Shown here piece after piece: positions 7,397 to 13,501 of a stretch of 41,393 nt of DNA. Every line of letters begins with the position of its first letter. The first letter of the stretch is position 1. Location of the stretch: the NCBI GenBank assembly GCA_002391225.1, contig DGRV01000030.1, positions 5,618-47,010 of the forward strand, in the 5' to 3' direction. Under the pieces are notes generated by a model, which was not told the DNA's origin, made no database searches, and worked only from the letters and a program-made list of their open reading frames with translations. The DNA comes from Christensenella sp. UBA4379. GTDB lineage: Bacteria; Bacillota; Clostridia; Christensenellales; Aristaeellaceae. Made by a program: the position numbers and the translations under genes.

Positions 7397-7921
7397 TTAT
7401 ACTTCGTGGTGCTCGATGCGGATCAGGGCGGTGGGGGCGGGCTGTTTGGTCCGCTGGTTCCGCCGCGCGATGTTGAGCAGCATGCTCCGCATGATCCGCG
7501 CCCGTAGCGCGCACTTGACGGTCTCCGGCACGGGGACGGCCAGGGCCTGGGGGGACAGGGCGGCCGCGATCATCAGCCCGTCCTCCCGGGAGATGGTGCT
7601 GCTTTCCACCAGCTGGCGGAGCAGCAGCTGAGCGTCCTTGTCCGCCAGGCTCAGGCCGACCCGCTCCCGGATCAGGTAATCGAGATAATCCCCCTGCTTG
7701 CGCTCCACGTGAATGATCCGGATGCAGCCTCCGCCGCCCCGGCGGGACTCGATCATGTAGCCGTGGTCCGGCGTGAAGCGGGTGGACAGCACGTAATTGA
7801 TCTGGGAAGGGGCGCACTGGAAATACTCCGCCAGTTCGTTGCGCTTCAGCTCCACGCCGTCTTCCTCAGACGCTCCCAACAGCTCCTTGATAAAACTTTC
7901 AATCGTATCGCTCAGCCGCAT
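7397..7921 (-). CDS. ctsR: Transcriptional repressor CtsR
   Basis: 174 residues. CtsR represses class III heat-shock genes (clpC, clpP, clpE) by binding heptad repeats near the promoter. The N-terminal winged helix-turn-helix is visible as ELAEYFQCAPSQINYVLSTRF, followed by the glycine-rich wing SRRGGGGCIRI that in Bacillus and Geobacillus CtsR acts as the temperature sensor. The C-terminal helical dimer domain follows. The start ATG at 7921 lies just after GGAGGAGG. A CtsR-type operator overlaps its own promoter region, so autoregulation is expected. With no McsB in the operon, inactivation presumably relies on heat itself or on McsB encoded elsewhere. Confidence 0.93.
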   Translation of the reverse strand: MRLSDTIESFIKELLGASEEDGVELKRNELAEYFQCAPSQINYVLSTRFTPDHGYMIESRRGGGGCIRIIHVERKQGDYLDYLIRERVGLSLADKDAQLLLRQLVESSTISREDGLMIAAALSPQALAVPVPETVKCALRARIMRSMLLNIARRNQRTKQPAPTALIRIEHHEV

Positions 7922-7945
7922 ACGGCCTCCTCCCTTCTTTCAAAG

Positions 7946-7962
7946 ACTGACTATCTTTGACT
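7946..7962 (-). promoter_or_regulatory. CtsR operator
   Basis: On the minus strand AGTCAAA-GAT-AGTCAGT matches the CtsR heptad consensus (A/G)GTCAAA-NAN-(A/G)GTCAAA with two differences in the second half. It lies just downstream of the -10 box, a usual position for repression. Confidence 0.8.
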
Positions 7963-7967
7963 ATCTA

Positions 7968-7996
7968 AGTATATCATAAAACCTTTGTCCGCGCAA
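7968..7996 (-). promoter_or_regulatory. Promoter of ctsR-clpC-rdgB
   Basis: TTGCGC (7996-7991), 17-base spacer, TATACT (7973-7968). The CtsR operator follows immediately. Confidence 0.75.
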
Positions 7997-8073
7997 GTAT
8001 CAAATACCGAAAATAAACATTGGGATGTAGCGGCTGAATCATCCAATCTCCGAAAGCTGCGAGGGAGATTATG

Positions 8074-8093
8074 AAAAAAGCCACGGCTTTTTT
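8074..8093 (-). terminator. Terminator after the first toxin-antitoxin module
   Basis: AAAAAAGC (8074-8081) and GCTTTTTT (8086-8093) pair around a four-base loop, giving a T run on either strand. It ends the leftward module at 8150-8708. The stretch 7997-8149 otherwise holds nothing I can identify. Confidence 0.65.
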
Positions 8094-8149
8094 AGCGCAT
8101 GGCTTTGAATGAAAGACGGATGCTGGCGCGATGATCTTCTGGATTTGCG

Positions 8150-8452
8150 TCAAATATTCCGTCCCTGATACTGAACGGTGACCACATACACCGTTTTGCT
8201 CAGTTCATCGATCTTGAATATCGCCACATAATGGTCAATCAGCAGCTGCTTATAGCCTTTTCCCGCATATTTTCCAACCTGACGATCCTGATGCGAAGAC
8301 GGAAAAGAATCCAGGGCTTCAATCGCTGACCAGATTCTGTCCGTCTGGCTCTTTGCGTTTTCCGGAGCCAGCTTTTCCAGGGCAATATACGCATAGATGC
8401 TGTCAATATCGCGGAAGGCTTTTGGATATAGCAGAACCTTATACTTTTCCAT
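8150..8452 (-). CDS. RelE/ParE-family toxin
   Basis: 100 residues. The pattern YKVLLYPKAFRDIDSIYAYIALE at the N-terminus, the ALDSFPSSH turn and the closing KQLLIDHYVAIFKIDE-VYVVTVQYQGRNI strands match the ParE/RelE superfamily. The YQGRNI end resembles the YhaR/RelE-like toxins paired with Phd antitoxins. Members either cut mRNA in the ribosome or poison gyrase; the sequence does not decide which. It overlaps the antitoxin gene by 14 bases, which indicates translational coupling and a single transcript. Confidence 0.85.
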   Translation of the reverse strand: MEKYKVLLYPKAFRDIDSIYAYIALEKLAPENAKSQTDRIWSAIEALDSFPSSHQDRQVGKYAGKGYKQLLIDHYVAIFKIDELSKTVYVVTVQYQGRNI

Positions 8453-8708
8453 AATATTTTCCGTCCAGGCGGACTTTCGCGTCGTTCAGGGAAATGGGAG
8501 CGGCGCCTTCCGCGACCTCCGCTTCGGCCTCATAGATCGCCTGATCCATTCGATTGATTTGAGCAAAACGTTCATACAGCTCCGCGCTCATCACCACCAA
8601 ATCGCTATATCCGTTTTTGGTGATGAAAATAGGTTCCTGCATTTTGTGGGCTAATTCGGAAATTTCGCTGGTGTTCCTTAAGTCTCGGATGGGCATAATC
8701 GTAGGCAT
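8439..8708 (-). CDS. Phd/YefM-family antitoxin
   Basis: 89 residues. The opening PIRDLRNTSEISELAHKMQEPIFITKNGYSDLVVMS is the characteristic Phd/YefM N-terminal dimer and DNA-binding fold, and the C-terminal half is acidic and likely disordered until bound to toxin. The start ATG 8708 follows AAAGGAGG by nine bases. It neutralises the toxin at 8150-8452 and represses the shared promoter through a palindrome in the spacer of that promoter. Confidence 0.88.
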   Translation of the reverse strand: MPTIMPIRDLRNTSEISELAHKMQEPIFITKNGYSDLVVMSAELYERFAQINRMDQAIYEAEAEVAEGAAPISLNDAKVRLDGKYYGKV

Positions 8709-8734
8709 CTGAAAGCGCCTCCTTTCGCGGCATT

Positions 8735-8763
8735 ATTGTAGCATAATTATGATACGATGTAAA
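8735..8763 (-). promoter_or_regulatory. Promoter and operator of the Phd/ParE-type module
   Basis: TTTACA (8763-8758), 17-base spacer, TACAAT (8740-8735). The spacer contains the palindrome CATAATTATG, the probable antitoxin binding site. Confidence 0.7.
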
Positions 8764-8799
8764 CGCCATAAAAGGAAAAACTGAAAGTCAAAGATTCTG

Positions 8800-9549
8800 T
8801 CAGTCGCTCTTCCTGCATCTGAAAAAGATGAACTCCGGGCGGTGAATGGTTCCTCCAAACAGCGCCGGATAGCGGTTTCTCATCTCCTCTGATATATGGG
8901 CTTCCTGACATTCTTCCAGCACGAATCCCGCCCGGATGATGGCGTTGATCAGCGTGGAGACGGTTCTGTGATAGCATTCATACCCGTTGACCACCCAGTC
9001 CACTTTCCGGAGACCTTCCTGACAGTAATTCCTGAGATTCGCGTACAGGCGTTCGCCGGTTTCGGTGCGGGTGTATCGGTCATACGCCCCGTCCCAGGCC
9101 GTTACGATGGGGTGGGACATGCTGAAAACGAGCTCAGCGTCCTTCTTCATCAGCCGATGGATTTTCCGCATCAAGCCCGCAAAGTCTTCCACATAATCAA
9201 ATACCAGAGAGCTCGTGACGAGATCAAAAGTATCTGGGATGGTCTCTATCTCCTCCATCGCCATCCGCCGATAGACAATGTTTGCCGCGCTGTGATGCGC
9301 TTTGGCATATGCCAGCATTTTTTCAGAGAGATCGATCCCCAGCACCGATTTTGCGCCCATATCGGAATACTGTTTTGCATGCTGTCCCATGCCGCAGCCG
9401 ATATCCAGAATCTTCTTCCCCCGGAGGTCCGGGAGCATGGCAAGAAGGATCGGGGTCTCGATGCAGTCGTTGAAATTGACCTCACGGCTCCGGCTTTTCT
9501 GGTAGTTCTCAAAGAAAGCGTCGTTGTCGTAGATATTTTGGCCTGTCAT
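8800..9549 (-). CDS. Class I SAM-dependent methyltransferase
   Basis: 249 residues from the ATG at 9549, which lies eight bases after GGAGG. A longer frame up to 9681 would overlap the upstream toxin and lacks a ribosome site. Motif I is clear as KKILDIGCGMGQHAKQY, followed by SVLGIDLSEKML (motif II acidic residue) and FDLVTSSLVFDYVEDF (motif IV region). The fold is that of the UbiE/Methyltransf_11 group. The acceptor is unknown; it could be a small molecule, as no DNA- or RNA-binding part is visible. It starts 31 bases after the YoeB stop with no terminator between, so it may belong to the toxin-antitoxin transcript. Confidence 0.85.
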   Translation of the reverse strand: MTGQNIYDNDAFFENYQKSRSREVNFNDCIETPILLAMLPDLRGKKILDIGCGMGQHAKQYSDMGAKSVLGIDLSEKMLAYAKAHHSAANIVYRRMAMEEIETIPDTFDLVTSSLVFDYVEDFAGLMRKIHRLMKKDAELVFSMSHPIVTAWDGAYDRYTRTETGERLYANLRNYCQEGLRKVDWVVNGYECYHRTVSTLINAIIRAGFVLEECQEAHISEEMRNRYPALFGGTIHRPEFIFFRCRKSD

Positions 9550-9580
9550 CCTGAAGTCCTCCGCAGAAAAGAACTGAAAA

Positions 9581-9859
9581 TCAATCGTTACGGACGGATG
9601 GTTCATCATAGTGATTTTTGCAGCTGGCGATGACAATCGCATCTTCCTGTATGCGGTAAACGATTCTGTTTTCTTCGTCAATCCGGCGGCTCCACCAACC
9701 GCTCAGATTGCCTTTCAAAGGCTCAGGTTTCCCGATGCCGTCAAAAGGAGAGCGCTGCATATCCCGTAAAAGAAGGTTAATTCTCTTGATGGTTTTCTTG
9801 TCCTGAGTCTGCCACCACAGATAATCTTCCCAACCGTTCTCATGCCATAAAAGCCGCAT
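9581..9859 (-). CDS. yoeB: YoeB/Txe-family mRNA interferase toxin
   Basis: 92 residues. YoeB cleaves mRNA in the ribosomal A site and stops translation. All four residues described as important in E. coli YoeB fall at the same numbers: Glu46, Arg65, His83 and Tyr84. The surrounding text (PFDGIGKPEPLKGNLSGWWSRRID, ASCKNHY) is near-canonical. The start ATG 9859 lies six bases past the antitoxin stop, and its ribosome site is inside the end of the antitoxin gene. YoeB usually pairs with a YefM antitoxin; here the partner is of the RelB/DinJ type. Confidence 0.93.
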   Translation of the reverse strand: MRLLWHENGWEDYLWWQTQDKKTIKRINLLLRDMQRSPFDGIGKPEPLKGNLSGWWSRRIDEENRIVYRIQEDAIVIASCKNHYDEPSVRND

Positions 9860-9865
9860 ATCAGA

Positions 9866-10126
9866 TCAGTCCTCCTGGAGAGGATGCTCTGCAAGCTTCG
9901 CCCGGCCGGAATCTACCTCAGAGGTTACACGCTGCAAATAGCTGATGTTGGCATCGGAATAGAAAGGGTCGATGGAAACTTCAAAGGGGATCCGCTTCTC
10001 GCGCCTCATTTTCTTTGCCAATAACGTGAAAGCGGTGGTCATACTCAAGCCAAGCTCTTTACAGACTTCTTCCATCCCTTTTTTATCTTCTTCATCCATT
10101 CTGAAATTTACCAAAACCTGTGACAT
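9866..10126 (-). CDS. RelB/DinJ-family antitoxin
   Basis: 86 residues. QVLVNFRMDEEDKKGMEEVCKELGLSMTTAFTLLAKKMRREKRIPFEV is a textbook RelB/DinJ ribbon-helix-helix segment, ending in the IPFEV motif. The C-terminal 35 residues are the expected toxin-wrapping tail. The dimer binds DNA through the N-terminal strand (LVNFRM) and represses its own operon. It is followed immediately by yoeB and possibly the methyltransferase gene. The partner mismatch with YoeB is noted as a finding. Confidence 0.9.
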   Translation of the reverse strand: MSQVLVNFRMDEEDKKGMEEVCKELGLSMTTAFTLLAKKMRREKRIPFEVSIDPFYSDANISYLQRVTSEVDSGRAKLAEHPLQED

Positions 10127-10216
10127 CTTCTATGCCTCCTGTAAACATTGATCATGCACCGATGGGATTATGACGGGCCCTGTTTCCCGTGATCAAAGCT
10201 CGCCTTATGTATCAAG

Positions 10217-10245
10217 ATCATATCATAAAGATCTTCTTTTGTAAA
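10217..10245 (-). promoter_or_regulatory. Promoter and operator of relB-yoeB
   Basis: TTTACA (10245-10240), 17-base spacer, TATGAT (10222-10217). The inverted repeat AAGATC/GATCTT overlaps the -10 box, and a second one, TTGTAAA/TTTACAA, overlaps the -35 box. Both are plausible RelB sites. Confidence 0.7.
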
Positions 10246-10354
10246 GATATTATATTTACAATGTATTTATTGATCTACCGGCAAATTCTTGATCCATCCG
10301 GTTAAAACACCACGGACACAGCTCAGAAGCTCCGTGGAGGGCCCATGTCCGTAT

Positions 10355-10387
10355 GAAAAACCCGCGCAGGTTTCTCCGCGCGGGTTG
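10355..10387 (-). terminator. Terminator of the foldase gene
   Basis: On the minus strand AACCCGCGCGG and CCTGCGCGGGTT form a stem around a short loop and are followed by TTTC. It lies 15 bases past the stop at 10402. Confidence 0.85.
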
Positions 10388-10401
10388 GGGTTGGATGATC
10401 T

Positions 10402-12048
10402 TTACTGCTGTTCGGTCTGTTCCGCAGGTTCGGCTTCGGTCTCAGCGGCCGGGGCTTCGGTTTCAGCCGGAGCTTCGGGGGCTTCGGAGGCCGCGGGCTC
10501 TGCCGGGGTTTCGGTTTCGGCGGGCGCTTCGGACGCTTCCGGCTGGCCTTCGGCGGGTTCGGCTTCAAAATCGATGCTGACGTCGGAGTTCGTCCCATCC
10601 AGGGCGGCGATCGCCGCGTCGTCCTTCGTGACAGTCAGCTCGGGCAGCTTTTCTTCGTAGATGTTGTACAGCGCCTCATTGATCAGCTGGCTGCGGAGGG
10701 ATTCGACGATCTGGCTGCGGGCGTCCGCCGTCATCGGGACAGCGCCTTCGGGAGCGTCGCTCAGGTAGTACAGGATGTGGATGCCGTAGGAGCCGACCAC
10801 GGGCTTGGAGTGGTCGCCGGGCTGGGCCATTTCCTCAGAGAAGGCGGCGTCGCGGAAGACCGGGTCCCACTTGATGCTCTCGCGGTGCACCTCGTAGCCC
10901 ACCGCGGGATTCAGGCCGGTGTCCTCGTTGTACTGGGCGATCAGGGTTTCAAAGGCTTCGCCGGCGGCCAGACGGGTCTCGATGTCGTCCAGCTCCGCCT
11001 TTTTGCTCTGGAGCACAGCGTCCTTGGCCGCTTCCATGGCCAGGCGGGCTTCTTCCAGCTGCTCCTCGGTGACGGGTTCTTCGGGGACGGCTTCCTCTGC
11101 GGGAGCGGCTTCTGCTTCCGCAGTCTCCGCGGCGGCTTCTTCAGCAGGAGCAGCTTCTGCTTCCGCGGGTTCGGCGGCGGCTTCTTCAGCGGGGGCGGCT
11201 TCTGTTTCCGCGGCTTCGGCGGGCGCTTCTTCAGCCGCGGCGGCCTCTTCGGCCGGGGCTTCCGCGGCGCTCTTCTGGGCCTCGAACTTGGTCAGAAGGG
11301 TGTTATAGTTTTCATTGGCATCCTGGTAGGCCTTCAGCAGCGCCTCGTCCACCTTGATCAGGATGTGGGTCACGTTGCGGTAACCGGCGGGCATATAGTA
11401 CAGGTCCATGCCGTAGTACATGGAGGCCAGCTCGCGCATATAGGCGCTGTCGCCCACCATGGACTGATGCTGGGCCACCAGCTCGTTGTAGGAATTCTGG
11501 ATCATTTCCTCAGTCACGGCTTCTTCGGGCACCAGGGCGCTGACCAGCCGGTCATAGCCGGAGTTGAGCTTCTGGGTTTCCAGCAGGGAATCCACGCTGT
11601 AGCCGGAGGCGTACAGGGTCTCTTCCGCCTGCTTGCGCAGCTCGGCCCGGGCCTCCTCCGTATCCTCGGAGAGGTAGAGGGAAACATACTGGTCCACATA
11701 GCCGTCCCACACGGCTTGGATTTCGTCGCGCATCTTCGCGAGCTCTTCCTCGGTGTATTCCAGGTAGCCTTCTTCCTTCATCACCAGCTCCAGTACGCGG
11801 TTGACCTCGAGCTGCTGCACCGCCTGGGCATAGGTCACGGACATCTGCTGCTGAGCGTAATAGCTGATCATGTCGTCACATTCGCTCTTGTAAATCGGTT
11901 CGCCGTTGACGGTGGCCAGCACCGGGTTGCTGTTCTGAAGCACCTGGGCCTCTGAGGCGGTTTGAGCTGTTTCGGCAAAGGCTGCGCACAGCAGCAGGGA
12001 AAGCGCCAGCACCAGCGCCAGGGTTTTACGTGCAAACTTCATCATCAT
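10402..12048 (-). CDS. Exported parvulin-type peptidyl-prolyl isomerase (PrsA/SurA-like)
   Basis: 548 residues. It is probably an extracytoplasmic foldase for secreted proteins. The start is the ATG at 12048, nine bases after AAAGGA. A signal peptide (MMMKFARKTLALVLALSLLL, then CAAFA before ETAQT) fits signal peptidase I better than lipoprotein processing. An N-terminal SurA_N-like region (VLATVNGEPIYKSECDDMISYY) follows. The rotamase domain opens with YRNVTHILIKVDE and resumes with ETRLAAGEAFETLIAQYNEDTG, AFSEEMAQPGDHSKPVVGSYGIHILYYL. Between these two parts lies an insert of about 110 residues with a helical stretch and an Ala/Glu/Pro-rich section of three 15-residue repeats (11089-11213). 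The last 50 residues are again Ala/Glu/Pro-rich, perhaps a wall-spanning tail. Confidence 0.85.
   Translation of the reverse strand: MMMKFARKTLALVLALSLLLCAAFAETAQTASEAQVLQNSNPVLATVNGEPIYKSECDDMISYYAQQQMSVTYAQAVQQLEVNRVLELVMKEEGYLEYTEEELAKMRDEIQAVWDGYVDQYVSLYLSEDTEEARAELRKQAEETLYASGYSVDSLLETQKLNSGYDRLVSALVPEEAVTEEMIQNSYNELVAQHQSMVGDSAYMRELASMYYGMDLYYMPAGYRNVTHILIKVDEALLKAYQDANENYNTLLTKFEAQKSAAEAPAEEAAAAEEAPAEAAETEAAPAEEAAAEPAEAEAAPAEEAAAETAEAEAAPAEEAVPEEPVTEEQLEEARLAMEAAKDAVLQSKKAELDDIETRLAAGEAFETLIAQYNEDTGLNPAVGYEVHRESIKWDPVFRDAAFSEEMAQPGDHSKPVVGSYGIHILYYLSDAPEGAVPMTADARSQIVESLRSQLINEALYNIYEEKLPELTVTKDDAAIAALDGTNSDVSIDFEAEPAEGQPEASEAPAETETPAEPAASEAPEAPAETEAPAAETEAEPAEQTEQQ
11089..11213 (-). 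repeat. 45-base tandem repeat inside the foldase gene
   Basis: Three units (11089-11133, 11134-11178 and 11179-11213, the last incomplete) encode variants of EAAPAEEAAAEPAEA. Being a multiple of three, changes in copy number would keep the reading frame. Confidence 0.8.
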
Positions 12049-12217
12049 GGGTTCCATCCTTTCGCGTACAGGTTTCAGTCGGGCTCTATTATCGCACAAG
12101 TCGGGAAAAAAATCATGAACAATTTATGAACAAGGACGTACAGCAATGGGCTGATCTTGTAAAAAATCAACGGAACAGTTGCTCCGCTGATAATAAAGGC
12201 AGAACAGACGTTCAGCA

Positions 12218-12406
12218 GAGGGAGTGATCTGGGGGAAACATCCCCTGATGGTAATCCGCAGTACCGGCTTTGCCGGTGCGAGGAGCATTTTTGCGGAGTA
12301 GAATTATAGCTGGAAAAAGAAAAATGCTCCCACTTCTGCGGGAGCAAAAATGCGTACCTTGCGGATTTGCCGCCCGGGAGCCCCTTTAGGGGCGAGAGGC
12401 AAATCC
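12218..12406 (-). repeat. Structured dispersed element, copy 1
   Basis: Reads leftward. GGATTTGCC and GGCAAATCC close the first hairpin, whose tip is CCCC-taaa-GGGG. GCATTTTTGC and GCAAAAATGC form a long middle stem, and ACCGGC-aaa-GCCGGT a short one. AATCCGC and GCGGATT bracket the middle part, and a final C/G-rich hairpin ends near 12218. Homologous copies lie at 19732-19921 and 36607-36795. It is downstream of the araC-like gene in the same direction. The stretch 12049-12217 holds no other feature I can support. Confidence 0.75.
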
Positions 12407-12443
12407 GTTGGGGGGGTTCCCGTAGGGGGGTGAGGAGGGCCCG

Positions 12444-12467
12444 AAAAACAGGCCGGCGGCCTGTTTT
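12444..12467 (-). terminator. Terminator of the lpl-araC operon
   Basis: AAAACAGGCC and GGCCTGTTTT pair around GCC; on the minus strand the stem is followed by TTTTT. It lies 50 bases past the araC-like stop and before repeat copy 1. Confidence 0.85.
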
Positions 12468-12516
12468 CACCGACGAACGGGCCGGCAGGCCCTGGACCGC
12501 AAGACCCCCCTGCGAG

Positions 12517-13494
12517 CTACACTTTCCCGTGTGAAAAGACCAGCGGCCTTTGCCTGGCGGCCGGGGAGGCTTCCCCGTAGATGACCCGGTACTGGGTGGG
12601 GGTGCAGTGCTTCTGCTCGCGGAAGATGCGGTTGAACGAGCCGACGCTGCCAAAGCCCGATTCCTTCGCGACCTCCCGGATCGGCAGGTCCGTATGGGTC
12701 AGCAGGTTGGCAGAGGCGTTCAGCCGTCTCACCGTCAGGTAATCGGAGAAGGAGACGCCGGCGAATTCCTTGAACACCCGGGAGAAATAATACTTTGAGA
12801 AGCCCGCGAAGGAGGCGACCTCCTCCAGCGTCAGCTCCTTCATGTAATTCTGGCTGATGTAGGTCATGGCGCTGTTCATCAGCTCCGAATCGACACTCAG
12901 GCGCTTGGGCGGCACGGCGGGCGTCGTTTTCTGCAGGTAATGCCGGCCCAGCAGGGCGTACAGCTCCAGCAGGGCGGCGTAGCAGGCGGTGTTCCACATC
13001 TTTTCCCGGCGGAAATAGGTTTCCACCACATTCATCAGCAGGGCCGCCGCTTTCTCTGTCAGCTCGTCGTCCTCGCGCAGGTACATGGGCTGGTGCGTCA
13101 TGGCGCTGACGGAAAGCATGTCCTGGAGGGACAAAAGCGGCGTGGGCTCAAAGAGGATCAGGTAGCGCTGGATGTCCCCGCTTTCGGTCAGCATGTGGGG
13201 GAAGCCGGGCGGAATGATGAGCACCTCACCCGGATGCACCCGGTACACCCGGTCCGACAGCTGGTAGACAGAGACCCCCCGGTGGGGCAGAATGATCTCC
13301 ACGGCCGAGTGGACATGGCTGTCAAAATGGCCCGGCACCTCCGACGACCAGACGCGGATGGAGGAATGTTCCCGGTAGGTCACGTATTCCTGTTTTCCGT
13401 GCAGGATGCGGAAGCCGTCGGTAAAACGGCCTCCGTCTTCTTCGGGAAGATTCTCGTAAATCGGCAGAACGGGACTGATGTTTTCTTCCGTCAT
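12517..13494 (-). CDS. AraC-family transcriptional regulator
   Basis: 325 residues. The N-terminal part is a cupin-like sensing domain (HVHSAVEIILPHRGVSVYQL, then VHPGEVLIIPPGFPHML). The C-terminal ~100 residues form the double helix-turn-helix: MKELTLEEVASFAGFSKYYFSRVFKEFAGVSFSDYL and LPIREVAKESGFGSVGSFNRIFREQKHCTPTQYR. Start ATG 13494 is preceded by AAAGGA, ten bases away. It begins eight bases after the lplC stop, so it is made with the transporter and presumably activates that operon when the sugar is present. The 20 residues after the DNA-binding domain carry no recognisable motif. Confidence 0.92.
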   Translation of the reverse strand: MTEENISPVLPIYENLPEEDGGRFTDGFRILHGKQEYVTYREHSSIRVWSSEVPGHFDSHVHSAVEIILPHRGVSVYQLSDRVYRVHPGEVLIIPPGFPHMLTESGDIQRYLILFEPTPLLSLQDMLSVSAMTHQPMYLREDDELTEKAAALLMNVVETYFRREKMWNTACYAALLELYALLGRHYLQKTTPAVPPKRLSVDSELMNSAMTYISQNYMKELTLEEVASFAGFSKYYFSRVFKEFAGVSFSDYLTVRRLNASANLLTHTDLPIREVAKESGFGSVGSFNRIFREQKHCTPTQYRVIYGEASPAARQRPLVFSHGKV

Positions 13495-13501
13495 CGGTAT
13501 G

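Noticed and set aside
10777..11955. Rightward Gly/Phe-rich frame opposite the foldase gene
   Set aside because: Its repeats are the complement of the Ala/Glu/Pro repeats in the real gene.
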